From assembly GCF_001613325.1 (NCBI RefSeq), contig NZ_BDCD01000037.1:36705-100704 (forward strand): DNA of 64,000 nt. Reading direction: 5' to 3'. Source of the stretch: Nocardia yamanashiensis NBRC 100130. Lineage in GTDB: Bacteria; Actinomycetota; Actinomycetes; Mycobacteriales; Mycobacteriaceae. Positions 31,586-39,458 of the stretch are shown in pieces (the stretch's first letter is position 1; every line of letters begins with the position of its first letter). The position numbers and the translations under genes were made by a program. The notes beneath the pieces were generated by a model. That model searched no databases, had not been told where the DNA came from, and saw nothing but the letters and a program-made list of their open reading frames with translations.

Positions 31586-32233
31586 TCAGGCGGGTGCGAG
31601 CAGCTCCGGCAGCTCGTCGAGGCTGTCGATCACGATGGCCCGGGCGGCATCCGGCAGCTCGGAGCTCAGATAACCCCAGGGCCCGCGCCGGATCAGCACC
31701 GGCCGCATCCCCGCCGCCAGCACCGGCAGCACGTCATTGTCGACCCGGTCCCCGACGTAGCAGATCTCCGCCGCTGACACCCCGGCCACCTCCGCCACCC
31801 GCACGAAGAACTTCGGATCCGGCTTCTCGAGCTCCCATTCCGCCGAGGTGTAGATGGCATCCACCGGCAGCTCCATCCGCTCCAGCGCCGACTTCGCCTG
31901 CGGCGGTTGATTCCCCGCGATGATCACCCGCAGCCCCCGCCGCCGCAGCTCATCCAGCGCGGACCGCACATCCGGATACAGATCGTCGGCATCGAAGTTG
32001 TTGCGCAGGCTGTCCGGTTCGGCGGCCGCCCATGCCGCGTCCTCCGCCGCCAGATCGATTCCGGGCCGCAGCAATTCGAACGCCTCGGTCAACGGCCGCC
32101 CGGTCGCCGCCATCCCGCCGATCGCGCCGAGCAAGGCGAACCCGGGCACCCCGATCCGCTCCGCCCACCGATTCCAGATCCGCGTCTCGTCGATCAGCGT
32201 CTCGCCCACGTCGAACACCACAGCCTTGATCAT
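31586..32233 (-). CDS. HAD-superfamily hydrolase
   Basis: 215 residues. Motif I is AVVFDVGETLID (nucleophile Asp; the second Asp of the usual DxDxT is Gly here, as in several HAD subfamilies), motif II is in VIIAGNQ, motif III Lys in EKPDPKFF, motif IV GDRVDNDV. It probably dephosphorylates a small molecule or is a dehalogenase-like member; the Gly in motif I leaves a standard phosphatase mechanism less certain. The ATG at 32233 is chosen because conservation starts there. The gene lies 35 bases behind the iron-box-controlled membrane protein gene and may be its operon partner. Confidence 0.85.
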   Translation of the reverse strand: MIKAVVFDVGETLIDETRIWNRWAERIGVPGFALLGAIGGMAATGRPLTEAFELLRPGIDLAAEDAAWAAAEPDSLRNNFDADDLYPDVRSALDELRRRGLRVIIAGNQPPQAKSALERMELPVDAIYTSAEWELEKPDPKFFVRVAEVAGVSAAEICYVGDRVDNDVLPVLAAGMRPVLIRRGPWGYLSSELPDAARAIVIDSLDELPELLAPA

Positions 32234-32268
32234 CGGCCCAGCGTATCGACCCGCCGTGCGGCTGTTGC

Positions 32269-32835
32269 TCAGTGCTGGGCGTTGACGAACCCGATCGCGG
32301 TCGCGCCCCACCAGCACACCTGCGAGACGACCCCGGTCGCGACGCCCCAGGTCAGCAGCTTCGGCGTGAGCGGGACATCACCGCGCCGATCGAGTCGCCG
32401 CCCCAAGGCCCAGGCCTGAATGCCGTTGAGCGTCAACACCAGCACCAGCCCCATCTTGGTCTGCGTCATCGGGGAGGCGAGGTTCGGCTCCAGCACGCAT
32501 CCGCTGGCGACGAGTCCGGCCAGCCCCAGCCAGATCGGCACATGCAGGGCGCTGACGATCCGCAGGGTATCGCCCAGGCTCGCCCGGCCGGTCAGCCAGC
32601 GCAATGCGAACGAGTCCGCGACGAGCACGCCGCCGAAGCCGAGCACCAGTGAAGCGAGGTGGACGAACAGTCCGGTGGTGTGCACGGCCGGGGTGATGGC
32701 GGCATGCGCCGCGATCCAAATCGCTCCCGCCAGTGTGCCGGTGGCGAGCACCCCGTACGCGATCAGCATCCGCCACGAATCATGGGGAACGCGCGTCAGC
32801 CACGTATTCGGGCGAACGGTGCCGGGGTGGAGCAT
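32269..32835 (-). CDS. Polytopic membrane protein, putatively iron-regulated
   Basis: 188 residues with about five membrane helices (MLIAYGVLATGTLAGAIWIA, TGLFVHLASLVLGFGGVLVA, VPIWLGLAGLVASG, KMGLVLVLTLNGIQAWALG, LLTWGVATGVVSQVCWW). Membrane histidines (AVHTTGLFVHLAS, ALHVPIW) might bind metal or heme; I do not recognise the family. The ATG at 32835 has GGAAGG before it. An IdeR/DtxR-like box covers its promoter, so repression by iron is expected. The HAD hydrolase gene follows. Confidence 0.7.
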   Translation of the reverse strand: MLHPGTVRPNTWLTRVPHDSWRMLIAYGVLATGTLAGAIWIAAHAAITPAVHTTGLFVHLASLVLGFGGVLVADSFALRWLTGRASLGDTLRIVSALHVPIWLGLAGLVASGCVLEPNLASPMTQTKMGLVLVLTLNGIQAWALGRRLDRRGDVPLTPKLLTWGVATGVVSQVCWWGATAIGFVNAQH

Positions 32836-32848
32836 GTCTGGCCTTCCA

Positions 32849-32867
32849 TCAGGTAAGGGAAGCCTAA
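32849..32867 (-). promoter_or_regulatory. IdeR/DtxR-type iron box
   Basis: Plus-strand TCAGGTAAGGGAAGCCTAA agrees at 16 of 19 positions with TTAGGTTAGGCTAACCTAA, allowing A/T exchange at the W positions. It overlaps TAGGCT, the likely -10 on the minus strand, and ends 14 bases from the ATG at 32835. This is the geometry of IdeR repression. Confidence 0.6.
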
Positions 32868-33041
32868 ACTATCGATGGAAGCCGGCGGATGGCAAGTCGG
32901 CCACGAACCGATCACCGTCTACCGGTGCCGGGCTACGAGTGGCACCTGAGCGTGGGACCCGTCGGCGCGTCGCCGCACTGATGTGCCACTGATCATGAAG
33001 AGCAGGGATTTCCCGGGATGGCATTTCAGATCGCCGGGCGG

Positions 33042-33938
33042 TCAGGCCGAGAGGCGCAGCGGGGCGATCGTGGCCGCGAGGTAGCGATCGAGCACTACCT
33101 CGGACAGATGGGGATGCGCGCCCAGGGTGGGGGCGTGAGTGACGTCGGGGGCGGCGGCGATCAGGCGATCGGTCAGCAGGCCGGGAGCGAGGAACCAGGG
33201 GGCGACGATGACCTGTTCCGCGCCACGGGCTCGCAGTGCCGAAACCGCTTCGGGGAGGTTCGGATTCGTGGTGGCGAAGCAGGTCTCGGCATCCCAGCCG
33301 GTGAGGTCCGTGAGGGCGCGCGCCACCTCCGCCGTACGGACATTCGCCGCGGCGGACGAAGAACCCACCGCCGCCACCGCGATGCCAATGCGCCGCGCAG
33401 CCTTGCGAACGGGATCGCTGAGCATTTCCAGGACGCGATCACGCAGGGCTGTGATCAGACGCGGATCGGCCCCGAGCACATCGGCCTGGGTCAGGCGCAG
33501 GCGCGGATGGCGGGCGCGGATCTCGTCCAGCATGCCGGGCAGGTCCACGCGGGCGTGAAAGGCGCTGCCCAGCAGGAGCGGGACCACCACCGCGTGGGAA
33601 TGGCCGTCGGCGGCAACCGAATCCACGACCTGATCGACCGATGGCGCGTTCAGGTCCAGGAACGCCAGGCGGACGTCCAGATCCGGGCGGGCAGCGGCGA
33701 TCTGCTCGACGACGGCGTACATGGTCGCGGCCGAGCGCGGATCGCGGCTGCCGTGGGCTACCGCGATCAGGGCGGGGGAGCGGGGGCCGGTCTCGGCGAG
33801 CGGTCCCGCCGCGAACAGCGACCCGACGCCCGCGCGGGATCCGGCCGTGCGGGGGCCGGCGCTACTCGAAGTGGTTGCGGCGGTGCGTATTCCGCCCGGC
33901 AGGACGGCCGGAACTGCGCCGTTGCCGGGCGGATTCAC
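33042..33938 (-). CDS. Sirohydrochlorin chelatase (SirB/CbiX type)
   Basis: 298 residues if the GTG at 33938 is used; this start is one base behind the cysN stop and implies coupling. Residues 1-55 are low-complexity and the conserved domain begins at ALIAVAHGSRDPRSA, the metal-chelatase His motif. A second, half-length repeat of the fold contains IGIAVAAVGSSSAAANV and QVIVAPWFLAPGLLTDRL. It inserts Fe(II) into sirohydrochlorin to give siroheme, the cofactor of the sulfite reductase made by the same operon. Rv2393 next to cysH in M. tuberculosis is the counterpart. Confidence 0.88.
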   Translation of the reverse strand: MNPPGNGAVPAVLPGGIRTAATTSSSAGPRTAGSRAGVGSLFAAGPLAETGPRSPALIAVAHGSRDPRSAATMYAVVEQIAAARPDLDVRLAFLDLNAPSVDQVVDSVAADGHSHAVVVPLLLGSAFHARVDLPGMLDEIRARHPRLRLTQADVLGADPRLITALRDRVLEMLSDPVRKAARRIGIAVAAVGSSSAAANVRTAEVARALTDLTGWDAETCFATTNPNLPEAVSALRARGAEQVIVAPWFLAPGLLTDRLIAAAPDVTHAPTLGAHPHLSEVVLDRYLAATIAPLRLSA

Positions 33939-33939
33939 C

Positions 33940-35241
33940 TCAGACTCCGACTTCCGCGCCGACCTCGACCGCGGTCAGCGCATCGCCGACCAGCCCGGCG
34001 GCCAGGGTGTTGCCACCGGCCGGATCGATCAGCAGGAAGGAACCGGTGTGGCGGTTGACGCTGTAGTCGTCGGCCACGATCGGGTCGGCGACCCGGATCG
34101 AGATGCGGCCGATGTCGTTGAGGGACAGCGACTCCGGGCTCGGATCGGCGGCCAGGTTCTGCTCGTCGAAGCGCTCCACCAGCGCACCCACGATGGCCTG
34201 GGTGGTGCGGGTGCCGTGCTTGAGCAGCAGGCGGGCGCCGGCGCGCAGCGGCTTGTCGCCCAGCCAGCAGACGGTGGCGTCGAAGGTGTCGATGGGCTCG
34301 GGCGCGCCCGCCGCGGAGGCGATCACATCGCCGCGGGAGACGTCGACATTGTCGGCCAGGATGAGGGTGACCGAGCGGCCGGGCTGAGCGGAAGCCAGCT
34401 CGCCGCCCGGGGTGTCGATGCGCTCGATGGTGGTGCGGGTGCCGGACGGCAGCACCACGACCTCGTCGCCCTTGTTCACCACACCGGCCGCGACCTGGCC
34501 CGCGTAGCCGCGGTAGTCGGGGTATTCGGCGGTGCGCGGGCGGATCACGTACTGCACGGGGAAGCGCAGGCCGATTTCGTGGCGGCCGTGCGAATCCGCG
34601 TCCACCGGAACGGATTCCAGGTGCTCGATGAGCGACGGCCCGTCGTAGTACGGGGTGTTGTCCGAGCGCGAGGCCACATTGTCGCCGTTGAGCGCGGAGA
34701 CCGGGATCTCCTGCACGTCTTCGGGCGCCCAGCCGAGCTTGGCGGTGAGCTCGGCGAATTCGGTGCGGATCCGGTCGAACACACCGGCCGCGTCATCGAC
34801 CAGGTCGATCTTGTTGACGGCCAGCACCAGCTTCGGCACGCCCAGCAGCGCCATGACGGCGGCGTGGCGGCGGGTCTGCTCGATGACGCCCTTACGGGCA
34901 TCGACCAGCAGGATCACCAGCTGCGCGGTGGACGCGCCGGACACCGTGTTCCGGGTGTACTGCACATGTCCCGGGGTGTCGGCGAGCACGAAAGAGCGCT
35001 TGGGCGTGGCGAAGTAGCGGTACGCCACATCGATGGTGATGCCCTGCTCACGCTCGGCGCGCAGGCCATCCACCAGCAGCGACAGGTCCGGGGTGGACAG
35101 GCCCTTGTCGACCGAGGCGCGGGTGACGGCGTCGATCTGGTCGGCCAGCACGGATTTCGTGTCGTACAGCAGCCGGCCCACCAGGGTGGACTTCCCGTCG
35201 TCGACCGATCCGGCGGTGGCTAGTCGGAGTAGGTCGGACAT
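33940..35241 (-). CDS. cysN: Sulfate adenylyltransferase subunit 1 (CysN), GTPase
   Basis: 433 residues: G1 AGSVDDGKSTLVGRL, G2/G3 with DTPGHVQY, G4 NKID, then two beta-barrel domains. It hydrolyses GTP to drive APS synthesis by CysD. The chain ends at EVGAEVGV without a CysC (APS kinase) domain, unlike the fused CysNC of mycobacteria; this suits direct use of APS by the 4Fe-4S CysH encoded here. The ATG overlaps the cysD stop by one base (TGATG). Confidence 0.95.
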   Translation of the reverse strand: MSDLLRLATAGSVDDGKSTLVGRLLYDTKSVLADQIDAVTRASVDKGLSTPDLSLLVDGLRAEREQGITIDVAYRYFATPKRSFVLADTPGHVQYTRNTVSGASTAQLVILLVDARKGVIEQTRRHAAVMALLGVPKLVLAVNKIDLVDDAAGVFDRIRTEFAELTAKLGWAPEDVQEIPVSALNGDNVASRSDNTPYYDGPSLIEHLESVPVDADSHGRHEIGLRFPVQYVIRPRTAEYPDYRGYAGQVAAGVVNKGDEVVVLPSGTRTTIERIDTPGGELASAQPGRSVTLILADNVDVSRGDVIASAAGAPEPIDTFDATVCWLGDKPLRAGARLLLKHGTRTTQAIVGALVERFDEQNLAADPSPESLSLNDIGRISIRVADPIVADDYSVNRHTGSFLLIDPAGGNTLAAGLVGDALTAVEVGAEVGV

Positions 35242-36149
35242 CAGAAGTAACCCTCTCGCTTGCGGTCTTCCATGGCGGCTTCGGAGACGCGGTCGTCGCC
35301 GCGGGTCGCGCCACGTTCGGTGAGCCGGGACGCGGCGACCTCGGCCAGGATGGCCTCGTTGTCGGCGGCGTCGGAAATGATTGCGCCGGTGGTGGATCCG
35401 TCGCCGACGGTGCGGTAGCGCACGGACTTGATCAGCAGCTCTTCGTCGTCCGAAGGCCCGCCCCACACGCCGGGGGTCATCCACATGCCGTCGCGCTGGT
35501 ACACGGGGCGCTCGTGCGCGTAGTAGATGGAGGCCAGCTCCACGTCCTCGCGGGCGATGTAGCGCCAGATGTCCAGCTCGGTCCAGTTGGAGATGGGGAA
35601 CACGCGCACGTGCTCGCCCGGCGCGTGCTTGCCGTTGTACAGGTTCCACAGCTCGGGGCGCTGCCGCTTGGGATCCCAGCGACCGAACGCGTCACGCAGC
35701 GAGAAGATGCGCTCCTTGGCCCGCGACCGCTCCTCGTCGCGGCGGCCGCCACCGAAGACCGCGTCGAAACGGTTCTCGTTGATGGCGTCCAGCAGCGGCA
35801 CGGTCTGCAGCGGATTGCGGATCCCGTCCGGACGCTCCTGCAAGCGGCCGTCCGCGATGTAGTCCTCGACATTCGCGACATGCAAACGCAGGCCGTACTT
35901 CTCGACCACCTTGTCGCGGAACGCCAGCACCTCGGGCAGGTTGTGCCCGGTGTCGACGTGCAGCAGCGCGAACGGCAGCGGTGCGGGCCAGAACGCCTTG
36001 ATCGCCAGGTGCAGCAGCACCGTGGAGTCCTTGCCGCCGGAGAAGAGGATCACGGGCCGCTCGAACTCGCCCGCCACCTCCCGGAAGATGTGGATGGACT
36101 CGGACTCCAGCGCGGCCAGGGTGTCGAATTCGGTCTCTGTTGAAGTCAT
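35241..36149 (-). CDS. cysD: Sulfate adenylyltransferase subunit 2 (CysD)
   Basis: 302 residues of the PP-loop ATP pyrophosphatase family: ILFSGGKDSTVLLHLA binds ATP, HVDTGHNLPEVLAFRD follows, GGGRRDEERSRAKER is the CysD signature. It joins sulfate and ATP to adenosine 5'-phosphosulfate with CysN. The ATG overlaps the cysH stop by four bases (ATGA, 36146-36149). The C-terminus EDRKREGYF is the usual CysD end. Confidence 0.95.
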   Translation of the reverse strand: MTSTETEFDTLAALESESIHIFREVAGEFERPVILFSGGKDSTVLLHLAIKAFWPAPLPFALLHVDTGHNLPEVLAFRDKVVEKYGLRLHVANVEDYIADGRLQERPDGIRNPLQTVPLLDAINENRFDAVFGGGRRDEERSRAKERIFSLRDAFGRWDPKRQRPELWNLYNGKHAPGEHVRVFPISNWTELDIWRYIAREDVELASIYYAHERPVYQRDGMWMTPGVWGGPSDDEELLIKSVRYRTVGDGSTTGAIISDAADNEAILAEVAASRLTERGATRGDDRVSEAAMEDRKREGYF

Positions 36150-36856
36150 GAGGCGTGCAACCCGCATTCGGTCTTGGCGAGCCCGGCCCAGCGGCCGGAT
36201 CGCGGATCGGATCCCGGTTCCGGCTTCCGCGTGCACGGAGCGCAACCGATGGACGGATATCCCTCTTCCACAAGGGGATTGACGAGGATGCCGTTGGCCT
36301 CGATGTAGGAGGCCATCTCCTCGTCCGACCAGGCGGCGATCGGATTGATCTTCACCAGGCCGAAGCCTTCGTCGTAGGAGATGAGGGGAGCGTTGGCGCG
36401 GGTGGGGGCCTCCACCCGGCGGATGCCGGTGACCCAGGCGTTGTACGGGGTGAGCGACTTCTTCAGCGGCACCACCTTGCGCAGGTTGCAGCACTGGGCG
36501 GCATCGCGGGCGAAGAGGTCCTTGCCGAGCAGCTGATCCTGTTCGGCCACAGTGTGTTCCGGCGTCACGTTCACGATGTTCACGCCGTACACCAGCTCCA
36601 CCGCGTCGCGGGTGCCGATGGTCTCGGCGAAGTGGTAGCCGGTGTCCAGGAACAGCACGTCGACGCCCGGGCGCACCTGGGAGGCCAACTGCACCAGCAC
36701 GGCGTCTTGCATGTTCGACGCGACGATGTAGCCGGACCCGAAGTTCTCCTCGGTCCACTTCAGCAGATCCTGCGCGGAGGCGTCCGGCCCGAGTTCGGCC
36801 GCGCCCTTTTCCGCGATGGCCCGCAGTTCCGCTTCGGCGAGTTTGGTTGTGGTCAT
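36146..36856 (-). CDS. cysH: APS reductase (CysH, 4Fe-4S type)
   Basis: 236 residues. Cluster ligands are the CC pair in DAAQCCNLRK and C-x2-C in IGCAPCTRK, which define APS (not PAPS) reductases; the catalytic Cys is in KTECGLH at the C-terminus. It reduces APS to sulfite with thioredoxin. ATG 36856 follows GGAGGAAAC; a TTG at 36871 is less likely. The gene sits 15 bases behind sirA, in the order of Rv2391-Rv2392. Confidence 0.95.
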   Translation of the reverse strand: MTTTKLAEAELRAIAEKGAAELGPDASAQDLLKWTEENFGSGYIVASNMQDAVLVQLASQVRPGVDVLFLDTGYHFAETIGTRDAVELVYGVNIVNVTPEHTVAEQDQLLGKDLFARDAAQCCNLRKVVPLKKSLTPYNAWVTGIRRVEAPTRANAPLISYDEGFGLVKINPIAAWSDEEMASYIEANGILVNPLVEEGYPSIGCAPCTRKPEPGSDPRSGRWAGLAKTECGLHAS

Positions 36857-36871
36857 TGCTGTTTCCTCCAA

Positions 36872-38662
36872 CTACCGCAGGTCGGCCTCATCGGCGCGAA
36901 CCGCCCACTGTGCGAAACGCTCTCCGCCGTCCCGGTTCTTGACGAAGTTGCGCACCACGCGCTCGATGTAGTCGCCGAGCTCTTCGCTGGTCACCTTGTG
37001 CTGGCGCAGCTTGCGGCCGAAACCGCTGTCGAGCCCGAGACTGCCGCCCAGGTGAACCTGGAAGCCCTCCACTTGATTCCCGTCGCCGTCGTCGACGAGC
37101 TGGCCCTTGAAGCCGATGTCGGCGATCTGGGACCGGCCGCAGGAGTTGGGGCAGCCGTTGATGTTCACCGTGATCGGCACATCCAGGTCGGCGTTGATAT
37201 CGGCGAGGCGGGTCTCGAGTTCGGGCGCGAGCACCTGGGACCGCTTGCGGGTCTCGGTGAACGACAGCTTGCAGAACTCGATACCGCTGCAGGCCAGCAG
37301 GTTCCGCCGCCAGTGCGACGGACGGCCGTGCAGGCCGAGCGGCTCGAGCTCCTCGATCAGCCACTCCACCTTGTCGTCCGGCACGTCGAGCACGATCAGC
37401 TTCTGGTACGGGGTGAACCGCACCCGATCCGAGCCGATGGACTCCACGATGTCGGCGACCTTGGTCAGGATGGTGCCCGATACGCGACCGGCGATGGGGG
37501 AGAAGCCGATGGCGTTCAAGCCGTTCCGCAGCTTCTGCACGCCGATGTGGTCGATGGGGCGCTCCGGCTTCTCGGGCGCGGGGCCGTCGATCAGCTTCCG
37601 CTTCAGGTACTCGGTCTCGAGCACCTCGCGGAACTTCTCGATGCCCCAGTCCTTGACCAGGAACTTGATGCGCGCTTTGGTGCGCAGGCGGCGGTAACCG
37701 TAATCGCGGTAGAGCGACACGATCGCTTCCCACACGTCCGGCACCTCGTCGAGCGGCACCCAGGCGCCGAGGCGCTGCGCCAGCATCGGGTTGGTGGACA
37801 GGCCGCCGCCGACCCAGACGTCAAGGCCGGGACCGTGTTCCGGATGCTCGACGCCGATGAACGCGACGTCGTTGATCTCGTGGACCACGTCCTGCTGACC
37901 GGAGATGGCGGTCTTGAACTTGCGCGGCAGGTTGGAGTATTCCTTCTTGCCGATGTAGCGCTTGACGATCTCCTCGATCGCGGGCGTCGGGTCCAGCACC
38001 TCGCCGAACGATTCACCGGCGAGCGGTGAGCCGAGCACCACGCGCGGGCAGTCGCCGCAGGCTTCGGTGGTCTGCAGGCCGACTGCTTCGAGCCGCCGCC
38101 AGATCTCCGGCACGTTCTCGATCTCGATCCAGTGGTACTGGACGTTCTCGCGGTCGGACAGATCCGCGGTGTCGCGGGCGAACTCGGTGGAGATCTGGCC
38201 GAGGGTGCGCAGCTGGTTCACGTTCAGCGCGCCGGCATCGCAGCGCACCCGCATCATGAAGTACTTGGCCTCGAGAATGTCGATGTTCTCGTCGCCGGTC
38301 CAGGTGCCGTCGTAGCCCTGTTCGCGCTGGGTGTACAGGCCCCACCAGCGCATGCGCCCGCGCAGATCGCTCTTGTCGATGGAGTCGAATCCGGCCTTCG
38401 AGTAGATGTTCTCGATGCGCGCCCGCACATTGAGCGGGTTGTCGTCCTTCTTGCTCTGCTCGTTGGCGTTCAACGGCTCGCGGTAGCCGAGCGCCCACTG
38501 GCCCTCGGACTTGCGGCGCACCGGCTTCCCGGTGCGCTCACGCGGCGCGACGGGCGCGTCCGAACGCGGACGGTCCGCGCGCACCCGGCGTTCCGAGGCG
38601 GGTCGGACGGGCCGGGCGGGCTGAGCGGAATCGGAACTGGTGGCGTCGGTACTCGACGTCAT
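36872..38662 (-). CDS. sirA: Ferredoxin-dependent assimilatory sulfite reductase (SirA/NirA)
   Basis: 596 residues, about 40 more than M. tuberculosis SirA because of a basic, disordered N-terminal extension (RPVRPASERRVRADRPRSD). Two ferredoxin-like halves carry the siroheme/4Fe-4S ligands CSGIEFC and NGCPNSC near the C-terminus; LYTQREQG and CGDCPRVVLG contain the Tyr and Cys that are cross-linked in the M. tuberculosis enzyme. It reduces sulfite to sulfide by six electrons from ferredoxin. Siroheme comes from the chelatase gene ending this operon. Upstream is a leader peptide gene. Confidence 0.95.
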   Translation of the reverse strand: MTSSTDATSSDSAQPARPVRPASERRVRADRPRSDAPVAPRERTGKPVRRKSEGQWALGYREPLNANEQSKKDDNPLNVRARIENIYSKAGFDSIDKSDLRGRMRWWGLYTQREQGYDGTWTGDENIDILEAKYFMMRVRCDAGALNVNQLRTLGQISTEFARDTADLSDRENVQYHWIEIENVPEIWRRLEAVGLQTTEACGDCPRVVLGSPLAGESFGEVLDPTPAIEEIVKRYIGKKEYSNLPRKFKTAISGQQDVVHEINDVAFIGVEHPEHGPGLDVWVGGGLSTNPMLAQRLGAWVPLDEVPDVWEAIVSLYRDYGYRRLRTKARIKFLVKDWGIEKFREVLETEYLKRKLIDGPAPEKPERPIDHIGVQKLRNGLNAIGFSPIAGRVSGTILTKVADIVESIGSDRVRFTPYQKLIVLDVPDDKVEWLIEELEPLGLHGRPSHWRRNLLACSGIEFCKLSFTETRKRSQVLAPELETRLADINADLDVPITVNINGCPNSCGRSQIADIGFKGQLVDDGDGNQVEGFQVHLGGSLGLDSGFGRKLRQHKVTSEELGDYIERVVRNFVKNRDGGERFAQWAVRADEADLR

Positions 38663-38783
38663 GGGGGTCGCTCCTGAAGGTCTTGCGGGCAGGCGGGAGG
38701 GGCTGGCTCACGCCTCCGAGATCAGAACCGGCTCGTGCGGCGACGCGGTGCGTCCGCCGTATCCGGAGAGAATGGGAGCCGAT
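38663..38783 (-). promoter_or_regulatory. Attenuator/leader RNA between leader peptide and sirA
   Basis: 121 bases between the leader peptide stop and the sirA ATG. Short complementary blocks (GGCTC/GAGCC, CGGCG/CGCCG) allow alternative hairpins, one of which would cover the AGGAGCG ribosome site of sirA. Control of sirA by translation of the leader is inferred. Confidence 0.4.
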
Positions 38784-38876
38784 CTACCGGAGGCGTCCCG
38801 GCAGACAGCTCGCGCTGCAGACACGCTTGAAGTCGACGTGGCGTCGCGCCACGAGTCGTACTCCAAGTCCAGTCAT
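38784..38876 (-). CDS. Cysteine-responsive leader peptide of the sulfate-assimilation operon
   Basis: 30 codons from ATG 38876 to TAG 38784. The product contains LVARRHVDFKRVCSASC: the RRHVD-x4-C-SA-x-C pattern is that of the short 'putative leader peptides' found upstream of sulfur genes in Streptomyces and other actinobacteria. The ATG is leaderless: a -10-like CACAAT ends seven bases upstream and there is no ribosome site. Two cysteine codons (TGC, TGT) near its end can stall ribosomes when Cys-tRNA is low and so alter the leader RNA fold before sirA, as shown for poly-Cys leaders in mycobacteria. Confidence 0.7.
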   Translation of the reverse strand: MTGLGVRLVARRHVDFKRVCSASCLPGRLR

Positions 38877-39012
38877 GGAGCTTATTGTGCCACGTCAGAA
38901 GGGTCGTTCCGACCGCCCGACAAGATTTTCCGGACTTTTCCGGGAAATCCCCTGGATAGCACGCCCGGTTTGTGACAGGAGTCATAGATCGGAACGTGAT
39001 GGCCCCTGGACG

Positions 39013-39045
39013 CTTGACCTATACCCCGGTTCAGGTTCCAAGATT
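39013..39045 (+). promoter_or_regulatory. Long-spacer promoter with MerR-like dyad
   Basis: TTGACC (39014-39019) and AAGATT (39040-39045) are separated by 20 bases, and CTTGACCT (39013-39020) faces AGGTTCCAAG (39033-39042) as an imperfect inverted repeat inside the spacer. This overlong spacer with an internal dyad is the hallmark of MerR-family activation. The ATG at 39051 follows at once (leaderless). Confidence 0.35.
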
Positions 39046-39050
39046 TGATC

Positions 39051-39458
39051 ATGACAACCACAACAGCCGCTCAGAGCGCGGAAATCGAAGCCATCCACGC
39101 CATCGTGGCGGCGGTCGATGCCGCACAGCGCGCCGAGGACGCCGATGCCTTCCTGGCGCTGTTCCATCCCGAAGCCATCTGGACCACCGGCGGCGGCAAA
39201 TTCCTCAACGGACTCCCCGAGATCTCCGCCTTCACGCGGCAGGTCATGCCCGGCGCGACCAAGGACGGCTACGCCACCTACACGCCCTACTTCGTGCGGT
39301 TCATTCGTGACGACGTGGCCGTGGCGAAGGTGCGGCAGCAGTACTTCAACCACGACGGCGAACTCCAGTCCGAAGGCTCCCCGCTCTACGGCCTGACCAA
39401 GGAAGACGGCCGCTGGCTGCTCACCTTCTGCCAGAACACCCCGGTCGTCGACCACTAG
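39051..39458 (+). CDS. SnoaL-like/SgcJ family protein (NTF2 fold)
   Basis: 135 residues with the SgcJ/EcaC-type pattern: IEAIHAIVAAVDAAQRAEDADAF, LFHPEAIWTTGGGKFLNG, then YATYTPYFVRFIRDDVAVAKV and EDGRWLLTFCQNTPV. The cone-like NTF2 fold makes small enzymes or ligand-binding proteins; the activity is open. Its stop codon overlaps the stop of the convergent Imm49 gene. It is divergent from the sulfate operon and has its own promoter. Confidence 0.8.
   Translation: MTTTTAAQSAEIEAIHAIVAAVDAAQRAEDADAFLALFHPEAIWTTGGGKFLNGLPEISAFTRQVMPGATKDGYATYTPYFVRFIRDDVAVAKVRQQYFNHDGELQSEGSPLYGLTKEDGRWLLTFCQNTPVVDH

Noticed and set aside
38663..39050. SAM or cobalamin riboswitch upstream of sirA
   Set aside because: No conserved riboswitch core was found; the leader peptide explains regulation better.
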